A DNA stretch of 64,000 nt from Halomonas sp. SSL-5 (GTDB lineage: Bacteria > Pseudomonadota > Gammaproteobacteria > Pseudomonadales > Halomonadaceae): contig NZ_JAUYWF010000009.1 of assembly GCF_030708455.1 (NCBI RefSeq), positions 124,001 to 188,000 on the forward strand. Direction: 5' to 3'. The position numbers were made by a program, and so were the translations under genes. Below the pieces are notes generated by a model. It saw nothing but the letters and a program-made list of their open reading frames with translations. It ran no database searches and was not told the DNA's origin. Below are positions 53,257-61,223 of this stretch, piece by piece; position 1 is the stretch's first letter, and every line of letters starts with the position of its first letter.

Positions 53257-54027
53257 TCAGGCCGCGCGGCCGTCGACGTAGAGCTGGGCGTAGCCGTCGC
53301 GGGTCTGCACGGCGACGATCAGCGGCATCTCCTGGGGGTTCTCGCGGCTCTTCATCGGCAGCTCGCCATCCGGGCTGAGACGCGCCTCGGGGATGTAGAT
53401 GTCGCGGTTCTGGCCCTCGGTGTTGTTGGCCACGAACTTGACCTCGCCACGGCGGGCACCGAGCTGGTTGGTGGTCACGCGGTCGCGGGTCTCGGCCGCC
53501 GGGGTGTAGCCGACGTGGATGGTCTCCTCGGCGATGTCGCCATCCTCGAGGATCTCGAGCATGCCGATCTCGGCGTGCACCACGTAGTCCGTGCCGGCCA
53601 CATAGGTGGTGGTGTCGGTCACGTCGGTGACATCCACCGCCGAGACGTTGCGCACCCCGCCGGGGTTGGCGGCACTCGCCCCCATCTGGTAGAAGCGCCC
53701 GGGCATCACATCGTGGGCCTCGTCGACCACCGGGGTATCGGTCTGGGTTACCTCGCTGGCCTCGCCCATCAGGAACAGCGCGTAGTTCTCGGCGTTCATG
53801 TCGCGCAGGGTGGTCCGCCCGGAGCGGTTCACGCGGATCGGCACGTCGAAAAGGCGCTCCGCGGTGGGGCCATCGGAGCCGTCCACCGGCAGGGTCTCGC
53901 CCTGGGCGGTGATGGTGAAGGCCGGGGTCTCCGCCAGGTAGCGGTAGCCCTCGTAGCTGCCATCGTCGCGGCGCGGGTTGAAGTACACCTTGCCGGCGGG
54001 CACCACGACATTGAGATTGCGAGCCAT
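53257..54027 (-). CDS. Phage major tail tube protein
   Basis: 256 residues, beta-rich, starting MARNLNVVVPAGKVYFNPRR, with YRYLAETPAFTITAQGETLP, IRVNRSGRTTLRDMNAENY and ARRGEVKFVANNTEGQNRDI. Position between gp37-like/neck genes and the chaperones is that of the tube subunit in B3/D3112-like phages. Starts three bases after the preceding small gene. Confidence 0.8.
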   Translation of the reverse strand: MARNLNVVVPAGKVYFNPRRDDGSYEGYRYLAETPAFTITAQGETLPVDGSDGPTAERLFDVPIRVNRSGRTTLRDMNAENYALFLMGEASEVTQTDTPVVDEAHDVMPGRFYQMGASAANPGGVRNVSAVDVTDVTDTTTYVAGTDYVVHAEIGMLEILEDGDIAEETIHVGYTPAAETRDRVTTNQLGARRGEVKFVANNTEGQNRDIYIPEARLSPDGELPMKSRENPQEMPLIVAVQTRDGYAQLYVDGRAA

Positions 54028-54030
54028 GGG

Positions 54031-54231
54031 TTAGGCCTCCTTCGCGTTGGCTTTGGCACCGGCGCCCTTGTCGGCGATATGGCCGGATGCCGTCAGGCGC
54101 TCGATCTGGCGCGGGGTCAGGCGGGGCTTCTCCTTGCCCTCGGGGGTGTAGCGCTTGCCGCCCTGGATGATGGGCTTGGCCAGGGTCACTTCCTGGCGCG
54201 GGGCGGGCTGGGGTTTGGTCTTGGCGTTCAC
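54031..54231 (-). CDS. Small phage structural-region protein
   Basis: 66 residues, basic, Ala/Lys-rich ends. GTG start at 54231 with AGGAG nine bases upstream. The centre (GGKRYTPEGKEKPRLTPRQI then ERLTASGHI) looks like a small helix-turn motif common to short genes before the tube gene in Mu-like siphophages. Function unknown. Confidence 0.6.
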   Translation of the reverse strand: MNAKTKPQPAPRQEVTLAKPIIQGGKRYTPEGKEKPRLTPRQIERLTASGHIADKGAGAKANAKEA

Positions 54232-54262
54232 GGTGTCGATCTCCTGGGGGTGGGCGCGGCGG

Positions 54263-54739
54263 TCAATCGATTGATGCCGCGCGGGTCATCAGCACGGTCT
54301 CGAACTGCAGGGGGAAGTAGCCGAAGCCGCCGGGGGTGAAGGCCGGCGCCGGGGCGCTGATGCGCACCAGCGGGCTCAGGCCCTGCCCCGGCCGCCAGCC
54401 GGAGAGCGCCTGAAGGGTGCGCGACATGATCGGCCCAGCGGCTTCGCGGGCCGCCTGGCCGGTGCGCTGGTGGCGGGCGTTGCGCACGGCCACCACCACC
54501 ATCCAGCGCTGCCGGATCACGTGGTAGTTGCCCTCATCGACCTGCTCGCCGCTCGGCACCGCGTCGCCCATATAGACGACGTGCAGTGCCGGGGTGTGCT
54601 GCGCGCCCTCGGTCACGCCGCCGAGATCCGCCGCGGAGAGCACCTTGAGGCCGCCCAGATCGGCAAGCTCCGCCTCGAGGCGGTCGAGGATCAACCCCTC
54701 GGCCACCAGGTAGTCGTCATGGTGCAGCGCCTGGCTCAT
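54263..54739 (-). CDS. Mu gp37-like protein (DUF1834)
   Basis: 158 residues. LDRLEAELADLGGLKVLSAA at the start, ALHVVYMGDAVP, IRQRWMVVVAVRNARHQRTG and FGYFPLQFETVL at the end are the gp37 pattern. In Mu it belongs to the head-tail connection or tail terminator. One-base overlap (TGATG) with the gp36-like gene. Confidence 0.82.
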   Translation of the reverse strand: MSQALHHDDYLVAEGLILDRLEAELADLGGLKVLSAADLGGVTEGAQHTPALHVVYMGDAVPSGEQVDEGNYHVIRQRWMVVVAVRNARHQRTGQAAREAAGPIMSRTLQALSGWRPGQGLSPLVRISAPAPAFTPGGFGYFPLQFETVLMTRAASID

Positions 54740-55146
54740 CAGAAGCCCCCTCCGGGCATCACCCGCTTGCCCGTCTGGAACTCCACGCTGCCGGCGGTCT
54801 CGCCGCCGTCCTCGGTGCCGATGCCGAGCAGCACCTCGCTCTTGGCGACCATGCGCAGGAAGCGGATGGCATCCTCGTAGCGCTTGGTCACCTGCTCGGT
54901 GGCGGCGTCGTCATACAGGCGGTAGCGGGCGATGTCGCAGGCGTAGCTGGCGACGATCTTCGGCACCGGGTCGAGCGGCACGGTGTAGCCGCCGCCCGCC
55001 ACGTAGCCGTCGATCTCGCCGCCGGCGTCCTCGATGGCGCGATCGATCTCCTCCTGGTCGACCTGTCCGGTGCCGTCATCGGCCAGGGCGAGGATCTCGC
55101 TCTCGCCGAAGCGCCGGGTCAGATCCTGAAGGGTGATGTAGGACAT
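54739..55146 (-). CDS. Mu gp36-like head-tail connector (DUF1320)
   Basis: 135 residues: MSYITLQDLTRRFGESEILA, IDRAIEDAGGEIDGYVAGGG, PKIVASYACDIARYRLYDD and YEDAIRFLRMVAKSEV are the family signature. It acts as head completion/adaptor. The 119 bases before it contain only a GCCGGG/CCCGGC hairpin (55208-55228). Confidence 0.9.
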   Translation of the reverse strand: MSYITLQDLTRRFGESEILALADDGTGQVDQEEIDRAIEDAGGEIDGYVAGGGYTVPLDPVPKIVASYACDIARYRLYDDAATEQVTKRYEDAIRFLRMVAKSEVLLGIGTEDGGETAGSVEFQTGKRVMPGGGF

Positions 55147-55265
55147 GGCGCGCTACCTGCTGGGTGGATGGAAGGCCGCCTGATCGCCTCGCGGCGGGTC
55201 GGCGGCTGCCGGGTTTCCAGAGCCCGGCCTGGAGATGGATCACCTCCTGCGGCGGTGGCCGGTGG

Positions 55266-55706
55266 TCAGGTGGTCTCGGGCTCGTCCGGCTCCGCCGGAA
55301 AGGTGCACTCCTGCACCTCCAGGGCGGGGTCGGCCTTGAGCGCGGCGATCTCCTCGGCGGAGAGCGCCTCCAGGGCGATGCCGTGGCGGTTGCGATCGAA
55401 GCGATGGCCGGCGCGGCGGCGGCTCTTGAAGCGCCGCTTGGTGCGCACGAACAGCGCCGGGATCTCGCCCTTGCCCGCCTTGGGCTCGGTGGCGCCATCC
55501 TTGGTGCCGGTTGCCTCCTTGCCGGCGGCGGGCGGGGTATCCTGCTGGGCGTCCTGAGTAGGGCCATCCTTGGCGGTGGCTGCATCCGTATTCGGAGTGG
55601 CCTCGCCCTGGGCGGGCGCGGCCTGGGGGTTCGGGGTCGGCTCGGCGGCCTTGGCCTCGGCGGGCTTGGCCTCGGTCGCCTTGGTGTTGCGCTTGCGGGT
55701 GGTCAT
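55266..55706 (-). CDS. Mu-like gp35 (FluMu gp35 family) head protein
   Basis: 146 residues. The first 80 are a disordered Ala/Pro/Lys/Thr linker; the C-terminal part (ALFVRTKRRFKSRRRAGHRF, GIALEALSAEEIAALKADPA) is the conserved gp35 core of Mu-like prophages. It lies directly after the capsid gene. Role in head structure is inferred from position. Confidence 0.8.
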   Translation of the reverse strand: MTTRKRNTKATEAKPAEAKAAEPTPNPQAAPAQGEATPNTDAATAKDGPTQDAQQDTPPAAGKEATGTKDGATEPKAGKGEIPALFVRTKRRFKSRRRAGHRFDRNRHGIALEALSAEEIAALKADPALEVQECTFPAEPDEPETT

Positions 55707-55783
55707 GGGGCTCTCCTGTCGGTCTGGACGGGCCGCCGCCCGCTCGGGGCGGCGGCGCCGGCTCAGGTCACCTCAGCGCGGCG

Positions 55784-56686
55784 TCAGGCGCTGGCCAACC
55801 ACGGGTTGAGGATCAGCTGCGAGGTGTTGGCCCACTCGTTGGTCTCGCCACCGGTGGTCAGCTGGTTCTGCAGCACCTTGCGAGCCTCGCCTTCCATGCT
55901 GGTCGGCACCATGGTGTGGCTGTGGCGCAGCCCCAGCGGGCGGCCGTAGTCACCCTTCATCTTCTGCAGGGCGGCGCGGGCGGCCTTGTAGTTGTCGGCG
56001 TTGAAGGTCTGGTTGGAGCGTACTGCCAGCATCCACAGGCCGGGGCCGGCGTTGACCCGGGCATCCACGCCCATGACGAAGTTGTCGGTCATGAACACCT
56101 GGTGGTCGTTGAGGTTGGTGATGGCGCGGAAGTCGTAGTCACGACGGCGCTGGAACACCATCGGCTTGATCACGCGGGTGAGGTCCATCACGTACCAGGC
56201 ATCACCGCTGCCGCCCATGTCGTTGGAGACCGAGATCTCCTGGCCGCCCTCGTCGAGCACCGGGTGGTCGGTGTCGAACAGCGGCTGGCCGTCGAAGCAC
56301 TCGGGGTTGGCCTCCAGGACTTCCACGGCGAGCTCGTTGGGATGCTCGCGGGAGCTGCGGCCGTACTCCTCGAACACCGGGCCGAACAGCCCGTAGGTGT
56401 CGTCTTCGATGTTGTCGCGGGGCACGCCGGTGGAGAGCTCGAACTTGCGGTTGCGGATCGAGAAGTCCGCGCCTTCCAGGCCGTGGATGACCCGGTCCCC
56501 GAGCCACTCACGCATGCGCGGCAGGCTCTTGAGCCAGGGGTAGACCTCCACGGCGGTGCTGGAAGGCACCACGGTGCAGAACAGCTCGTAGAGCGCGGCC
56601 TGCTCGCCCAGCGAGGTGAAGCCCTGCTGGAAGTTGGTCTTGTAGGCCTGGAACAGGACCTGCAAGTTGGCGTTGGTGAGGTTCAT
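55784..56686 (-). CDS. Major capsid protein, Mu gpT family
   Basis: 300 residues. N-terminus MNLTNANLQVLFQAYKTNFQ, then TVVPSSTAVEVYPWLKSLPR, MREWLGDRVIHGLEGADFSI, LFDTDHPVLDEGG and VPTSMEGEARKVLQNQ, all hallmarks of the Mu major head subunit. HK97-type fold expected. Made in excess in lytic growth; located between decoration-like and gp35-like genes. Confidence 0.95.
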   Translation of the reverse strand: MNLTNANLQVLFQAYKTNFQQGFTSLGEQAALYELFCTVVPSSTAVEVYPWLKSLPRMREWLGDRVIHGLEGADFSIRNRKFELSTGVPRDNIEDDTYGLFGPVFEEYGRSSREHPNELAVEVLEANPECFDGQPLFDTDHPVLDEGGQEISVSNDMGGSGDAWYVMDLTRVIKPMVFQRRRDYDFRAITNLNDHQVFMTDNFVMGVDARVNAGPGLWMLAVRSNQTFNADNYKAARAALQKMKGDYGRPLGLRHSHTMVPTSMEGEARKVLQNQLTTGGETNEWANTSQLILNPWLASA

Positions 56687-56701
56687 GGTTCGAGGCTCCT
56701 A

Positions 56702-57136
56702 TCAAGCGCTGGCGGCGACGCCGTTGGTGGGATCGATACACACCCAGACGCCGTGCTCGTCGACGTCATCGACGATGCCGGCGGGGCTGCGCGTGGCGGT
56801 GCCATCGGTGGCGGCCACGGTTTCGTCGTCGACCAGGTAGCAGACCGAGCCGATGGCGGCGCGCGTGATCTCGTCGGTAGCGGCGCTGTTAGCGAAGTGG
56901 AAGAAGCCGCGCTCGATCTCGACCACCTGGTCGCCATCGGCGCCGCCGGTGTTGTCCTGGTAGTGGTGGAACACGCCCAGGGCGGTGAGGCCGGTGGCGG
57001 TGCTGGCCGGCTCGGCGAAACCGGTGGCATTGAGCACGGCGATGGCGCCGGCATGGCACACAGCATCGGCGGCGACGGGGGCGCTACGGCGGAAGCCGGC
57101 GCGGGTCGGGGTGTTGCGGTTCTTGGTGGTGGCCAT
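56702..57136 (-). CDS. Phage head protein, probable decoration protein
   Basis: 144 residues, small beta-rich protein with two parts: CHAGAIAVLNATGFAEPAST and VVEIERGFFHFANSA, ending GVWVCIDPTNGVAASA. Same size and place (between protease/scaffold and capsid) as the decoration-like proteins of B3-type phages. Function inferred from position. Confidence 0.65.
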   Translation of the reverse strand: MATTKNRNTPTRAGFRRSAPVAADAVCHAGAIAVLNATGFAEPASTATGLTALGVFHHYQDNTGGADGDQVVEIERGFFHFANSAATDEITRAAIGSVCYLVDDETVAATDGTATRSPAGIVDDVDEHGVWVCIDPTNGVAASA

Positions 57137-57172
57137 GACGGCACTCTCCTCTCAGGCGATCCGGGTGGCGGG

Positions 57173-58297
57173 TTACTCGACCGGGTTGGCCGCGCGGTAG
57201 GCCTCGGGGGTCAGGCCCATGGCCTTGCACACCGCCAACTCGGCATCGGAAAGCGCGCCCTTGGCCTTGTCGTCGCCCTCGGGCGGCTTGCCGCCGGTCT
57301 GCGGGCCCTTCAGAGCGGCGATGGAAGGCGCGCCCTCCAGGTGCGCCTTGCAGGCGGCCAGGCCCTGGCCGCGCAGCCAGTCGGCGGTGGCCTTCCCGGG
57401 AATGCGGCCATCCTTGAGGCCGGTCTCGATCAGGCCGTCCAGCTCGGCGGTATCGCCGTTGGCCTTGAGCGCCGCCAGCTGGGCGGTGGTCTCCTCGAAC
57501 ACCGCCTTGGGCACGTACTGGCTCATGTCCGGGGTGGCGGGCGTTCTAGCCTTGGTCTTGAGCGCCGCCACGACCGCGGCCGCGTCGTCGCCCTCGCCCA
57601 CGTCAAGGGCCTGGCGCAAGGTCTTGGCGGTATCGGCCTGGGCCTTGAGGGCGGCCAGGCCGGTCTCGATCTGCTCGTCGGTGGCGTCGGCCACCAGGCC
57701 GAGCAGTGCAATCAGCTTTGAGCGGTCCACGGTGGGAGCCTCCTTGTGCTGTGGTGCGGCAGACGCCCGACGGGCGGCAGCCAGGACGGCATCGCCATCG
57801 CTGATGGCGGGATTGTTGGTCAGTGACAGATGCAGCAGATCCAGCACGGCGCCGCTCTTGGCGTCGTACGGGAACACGGGGGAGAGGTAGCGGTATTCGC
57901 CACCTTCGATCATGGTGCGGGCACGCTCGGTCCAGCTCACCGCGCCATAGAGACCATCGTCACGCCATTCCAGCGAGTGCGGGTCGACCCAGCCGGCCGC
58001 GGGGGCCGGCTGGCCGTTGCTCTCGCTGAGCAGGGTCTGATGCTCGTAGTCGATAACGATGTCGGTGGCACGGTTGGCCGCCAGGGCGATGATCGCCGCG
58101 GCGCCCTGGGCATCCAGCCGCCAGGGCCCCTCGCCCGCCATCGAGCCGCGCGGGGCGTCGAAGGTGCCGGCGGGGATCAGGCGCGTCTCGTACTCGCTGG
58201 CCTGCACGCGCAGCGCGCAGGCCGCCACCGGCCGGGCCGGGTGGGCCGCCGGGGTGGAGAGCGCGGCCAGGGGTGAGGTGGAGCGTTGCGTGGTCAT
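57173..58297 (-). CDS. Prohead protease/scaffold, Mu gpI family
   Basis: 374 residues. The N-terminal protease domain has LIPAGTFDAPRG, DIVIDYEHQTLLSESNGQPA (His) and YRYLSPVFPYDAKSGAVLDL, with LSLTNNPAI (Ser/Thr-rich catalytic segment). The C-terminal half, from about 200, is an Ala/Lys/Glu helical scaffold (LIALLGLVADATDEQIETGL). In Mu the same gene also yields the scaffold from an internal start; an analogous internal start near the VDRSKLIALL segment (TVDRSK) is plausible but not proven. Confidence 0.88.
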   Translation of the reverse strand: MTTQRSTSPLAALSTPAAHPARPVAACALRVQASEYETRLIPAGTFDAPRGSMAGEGPWRLDAQGAAAIIALAANRATDIVIDYEHQTLLSESNGQPAPAAGWVDPHSLEWRDDGLYGAVSWTERARTMIEGGEYRYLSPVFPYDAKSGAVLDLLHLSLTNNPAISDGDAVLAAARRASAAPQHKEAPTVDRSKLIALLGLVADATDEQIETGLAALKAQADTAKTLRQALDVGEGDDAAAVVAALKTKARTPATPDMSQYVPKAVFEETTAQLAALKANGDTAELDGLIETGLKDGRIPGKATADWLRGQGLAACKAHLEGAPSIAALKGPQTGGKPPEGDDKAKGALSDAELAVCKAMGLTPEAYRAANPVE

Positions 58298-58535
58298 GGG
58301 CGCAGCATGGCGCCCGTGAACCGGGGGGAGGATTTAAAGCGTATTGGGAGTTTCGGCGGGGGTGTTTCAGATAGCGCTAGGGGGTGTCAGCACCATATGA
58401 CCGTCGGCCTCGGGTGGCAATGCCCCGCCTCGCGCTTCTAACGCGGGTCTAACGGCTGTCGCCGGGAAAACACGGGCCAGCGTAGCGGATAGCGGCTCAG
58501 AGGGGCTTATAGGGCCTTACATGCGGCCGGGCTGT
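58298..58535 (-). promoter_or_regulatory. Gap before the protease gene with a candidate promoter
   Basis: The 238 bases between the cargo gene and the protease gene have no frame of note. Minus strand TTGCCA (58415-58420), 17 bases, TATGGT (58392-58397) is a candidate that would restore head-gene expression downstream of the inserted gene. CTAACG motifs occur at 58437-58452 and also upstream of the cargo gene. Confidence 0.3.
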
Positions 58536-59462
58536 TCAGCGCCTCTGCGCGGGATAGATCCTAGTGATCGTGATGTACTTGGGTACCAGCCTGGACTTGT
58601 TGATGTCATGCCGATAAGTGACGGTCGCATCGACATGAACGTCAGGGCGATGGGTGACCGAGTCTACATCGACACCGTCCGCGAAATGCAGGCGCAGCCG
58701 CTTTTCGCCGATCACCGGCATGATGCCCCACCAACCTGACTCCGTCTTGTCGCGATCCAACGCACGGATCTGCACCAGGGTGTCTTCATAGTCGATGTCA
58801 TGCTCCTGGGCGTTGAGATCCGCATCGAATGGAATCTCGCTGACAGCCTCCGAAGGTATCGATATCGGAGATGACGCTTCCTCAGCATGAATTGAGGCAT
58901 TCGCGTGACTGGCGATCGGCCTAGCCACGTCAAGCGCGGAGCGCGCAAGCTCCTTGCGATTGCCCCCTGCCGCGAATGCAAGTGCCTCGCGAAGGTCGTG
59001 CTCCGAGACATCCATGTTTTCAGCTGTGATCGTGATGATGGTGTTGTGGTTGCCCTGGATGCTTGGGGCATCTTCCTTGAGGAAGTCCGTGACCAGATGG
59101 TAGCCCTCGCTGATCAGCAGCAAGGCAAACAATCCAGCCAGTCCATACTTGAGAGGTTTCCCCATGGGGTGCTGCTCCAGGAACTTGAGCAAGGCTGCCT
59201 GCTGATCTGGTGTGCTGAGAAAGACCATCAACACCAGCGCTTCCAGCAAGCTGCCAGACTCGATCCGTTCGACGCTGAGCTGATGGGTGTCGATTTCGAC
59301 GCCACTTAACTGGCTCAGCATTATCGGAATGCGCTTGGCCAGCTTCTCCATCGCGACCAGCGAATCCGCTACTTCCTTGATGGCTACCGGCTCATCGGTC
59401 TTGAAATAGAGCCTGAGCGGCATGGCCACGCTGTATTCTTCGTTCCCTGCATTCTCTACCAC
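58536..59462 (-). CDS. Cargo (moron-like) gene in the head operon: membrane protein of unknown function
   Basis: 308 residues from GTG at 59462, five bases after a perfect AGGAGG; TTG/GTG starts eight codons upstream are weaker. I recognise no family. N-terminal domain of about 100 residues, a helix near 105-124 (YGLAGLFALLLISEGYHLVT), then SIQGNHNTIITITAENMDVS, a helical stretch (LREALAFAAGGNRKELARSA), an acidic linker and a beta-rich C-terminus (VIGEKRLRLHFADGVDVDSV, VTYRHDINKSRLVPKYITIT). Base composition is clearly lower in GC than its neighbours, and it splits protease and gpG genes that are normally adjacent. A lysogeny-expressed gene, possibly for defence or superinfection exclusion, is a guess. 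Confidence 0.75.
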   Translation of the reverse strand: MVENAGNEEYSVAMPLRLYFKTDEPVAIKEVADSLVAMEKLAKRIPIMLSQLSGVEIDTHQLSVERIESGSLLEALVLMVFLSTPDQQAALLKFLEQHPMGKPLKYGLAGLFALLLISEGYHLVTDFLKEDAPSIQGNHNTIITITAENMDVSEHDLREALAFAAGGNRKELARSALDVARPIASHANASIHAEEASSPISIPSEAVSEIPFDADLNAQEHDIDYEDTLVQIRALDRDKTESGWWGIMPVIGEKRLRLHFADGVDVDSVTHRPDVHVDATVTYRHDINKSRLVPKYITITRIYPAQRR

Positions 59463-59520
59463 AAGCGCCTCCTGTCGTTTCACCAAACGTTAGAGGTCTC
59501 AGGAGGCTGAGGCAATGAAA
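59463..59520 (-). promoter_or_regulatory. Upstream region of the cargo gene
   Basis: Between gpG and the cargo gene. Minus strand TTGCCT, 17 bases, TAACGT forms a possible promoter. Two direct CTAACGTTT elements about 33 bases apart flank it (window strand AAACGTTAG near 59485 and 59519), and CTCAG-GAGG-CTGAG forms a small inverted repeat. Suggests separate control of this gene. Confidence 0.35.
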
Positions 59521-59522
59521 CG

Positions 59523-60002
59523 TTAGCCGCGCATCAGGTGCCGCTCGAGGATGGCCAGGATCGGCTGCTCGTCCTCGCTGCCGATGCCGAGCCAGGGGCG
59601 GGCCTGGATGTCGCCCCAGGGGATCGGGCCACCCCGGGCGGTGGTGCCGAAGGCGCCCTGCCTGGCGCCGAACTGATGCACGGCGCCATACACCCGGTCG
59701 GTACCGAACAGCAGCTCCGTGGCGCTCTCCTGATAGCGCAGGGTGTCGCGCAGGTAGCCATCGAGCACCAGCACACGGTCGGCGTTCTTCTTCTTGCGGG
59801 CCTTGGTGACGTCAGACAGCGGCGCCCAGGGCGAGCCATCCGGGGCGCGCTGGGCGTCCCAGCGGTCGCGGTGGGCCATGTCCAGGTATTCGCCGATCTC
59901 GCGGAAGGCGGGCTGGGGGGCATCGATGCGATGGGCCAGCTCGGCCAGGGCGCTGAGCACCGGACGGGCGTCTAGCTCGATCTGCAGGCGGGCACCGGCC
60001 AT
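59523..60002 (-). CDS. Virion morphogenesis protein, Mu gpG family
   Basis: 159 residues. Starts MAGARLQIELDARPVLSALA, with REIGEYLDMAHRDRWDAQRA, GSPWAPLSDVTKARKKKNAD, LVLDGYLRDTLRYQ and VYGAVHQFGARQG, the tail-completion gpG signature. Three bases after gpF. In Mu-like phages it acts in head/tail joining. Confidence 0.92.
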   Translation of the reverse strand: MAGARLQIELDARPVLSALAELAHRIDAPQPAFREIGEYLDMAHRDRWDAQRAPDGSPWAPLSDVTKARKKKNADRVLVLDGYLRDTLRYQESATELLFGTDRVYGAVHQFGARQGAFGTTARGGPIPWGDIQARPWLGIGSEDEQPILAILERHLMRG

Positions 60003-60005
60003 GGG

Positions 60006-61223
60006 TCACTCCTCCTCTTCGCCGCGACGGTAGAGGCGCACGCCGTGGCGCCACTCGCCAAGGCGCTCGCTGTCGCCGGCGACCACCGCGGCGGCCCAGC
60101 CGGCGCGGCCCCACTCGAACAGCACCGCACGCTCGCCCTGGTCGTCGGCCAGCCACGCCAGGTAGCGGCGGCGCAGCAGCCAGCGCTCGGCCTCCTGGTG
60201 GTAGACCAGCGCCGTCCAGATCTCGTCGGGCGCCTCCAGCGCTTCGCCCAGCAGGTGCAGGCTGCCGGCCAGGGCGCCCAGCCGGGGGGTGGCCTCGTCG
60301 CCGAACAACTGGCGAGAGATCGGCAGGATCTCGCCCAGGGGGTCGGGGTGGAAAGCGGCTTGATCCGGCGCGGCTCCGAAGCGGGCCAGGAAGGCGGCGA
60401 CCTCAGCCTCGGGGCCGTCGGCAGCCGGCGCGGCCGGAGCCGGCCGGGCCGCCGGGGGCATGTCGGGGGCCGGGCGATCGGGCGCCTGGCGGGCGGAGGC
60501 CAGCGGTGCCTCCAGCCGGCGCGGCGTGATGCCGCGCAGCCGCGCCTCGCCGGGGCGATGCTCGAAGCCGGGGTCGATGCCTACCGGCACGCGCACACGG
60601 CGGGGGCTGGGGCCATTGGCGCCGACGGTGCGCTCCTCGTACTCGATGGGCGGTGGCTCGCGGCGCACCTCCAGGCCCAGGCGCTCCACGTCGTCCTCGC
60701 TCAGGGTGTACTTCTTGCAGCTGCAGCCCCAGCCGTTCTGGGGCGTCCACACGTCCCACCAGGGATCGTCCAGGGGCACCACCCAGCCATCCTTGTCGAG
60801 ATGGTGCGGGCGCGGGTCGCGGCTGCCACCGTGGCGGTAGAGCCCGTAGGGGCGTGCGCGTCGCAGCTCGGGGTCGGCCATCTGCGCCTCGCGGCCGGCG
60901 GCATAGCTCTGGCGCAGGTTGGTGTCGTAGATGACCCGGCTGCGCCAGCCGCGGCTGCCGTTATAGGCCCAGCCGTGGCGGGCGACGATGGTGTCAAACT
61001 CCTCGCGAAACTGCGCCAGGGTGCGGCCTTCGCTGATGGCGCGGTCGACCGCCTCGGCGAAGTCTTCGACGATGGCCTGGCGGTTGGCGCCGGCCACGGC
61101 GAAGGCCTGGTCGTTCTCGCGACCATAGACGTCCGTCCAGGCGCGGGTCGGGATCGGTACCCGCTCGCGGAAGGCCTCGATCTGCTCGCGGAACGGCAGC
61201 GAGCCGTACTGCTCGGCGGCCAT
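60006..61223 (-). CDS. Minor head protein, Mu gpF family, with C-terminal PBECR-like domain
   Basis: 405 residues. The gpF core: FREQIEAFRERVPIPTRAWT, RVIYDTNLRQSYAAGREAQM and the Cys/His-rich HLDKDGWVVPLDDPWWDVWT with GWGCSCKKYTLSEDD. After a Pro/Ala linker (about 255-285) the C-terminal 120 residues (ILPISRQLF, EALEAPDEIWTALVYH, RRRYLAWLADDQGERAVLFE) resemble phage-barnase-EndoU-colicin-RelE-like (PBECR) domains known at this place in gpF proteins. It may enter the host with DNA or be structural. TGATG overlap with the portal gene. Confidence 0.88.
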   Translation of the reverse strand: MAAEQYGSLPFREQIEAFRERVPIPTRAWTDVYGRENDQAFAVAGANRQAIVEDFAEAVDRAISEGRTLAQFREEFDTIVARHGWAYNGSRGWRSRVIYDTNLRQSYAAGREAQMADPELRRARPYGLYRHGGSRDPRPHHLDKDGWVVPLDDPWWDVWTPQNGWGCSCKKYTLSEDDVERLGLEVRREPPPIEYEERTVGANGPSPRRVRVPVGIDPGFEHRPGEARLRGITPRRLEAPLASARQAPDRPAPDMPPAARPAPAAPAADGPEAEVAAFLARFGAAPDQAAFHPDPLGEILPISRQLFGDEATPRLGALAGSLHLLGEALEAPDEIWTALVYHQEAERWLLRRRYLAWLADDQGERAVLFEWGRAGWAAAVVAGDSERLGEWRHGVRLYRRGEEEE

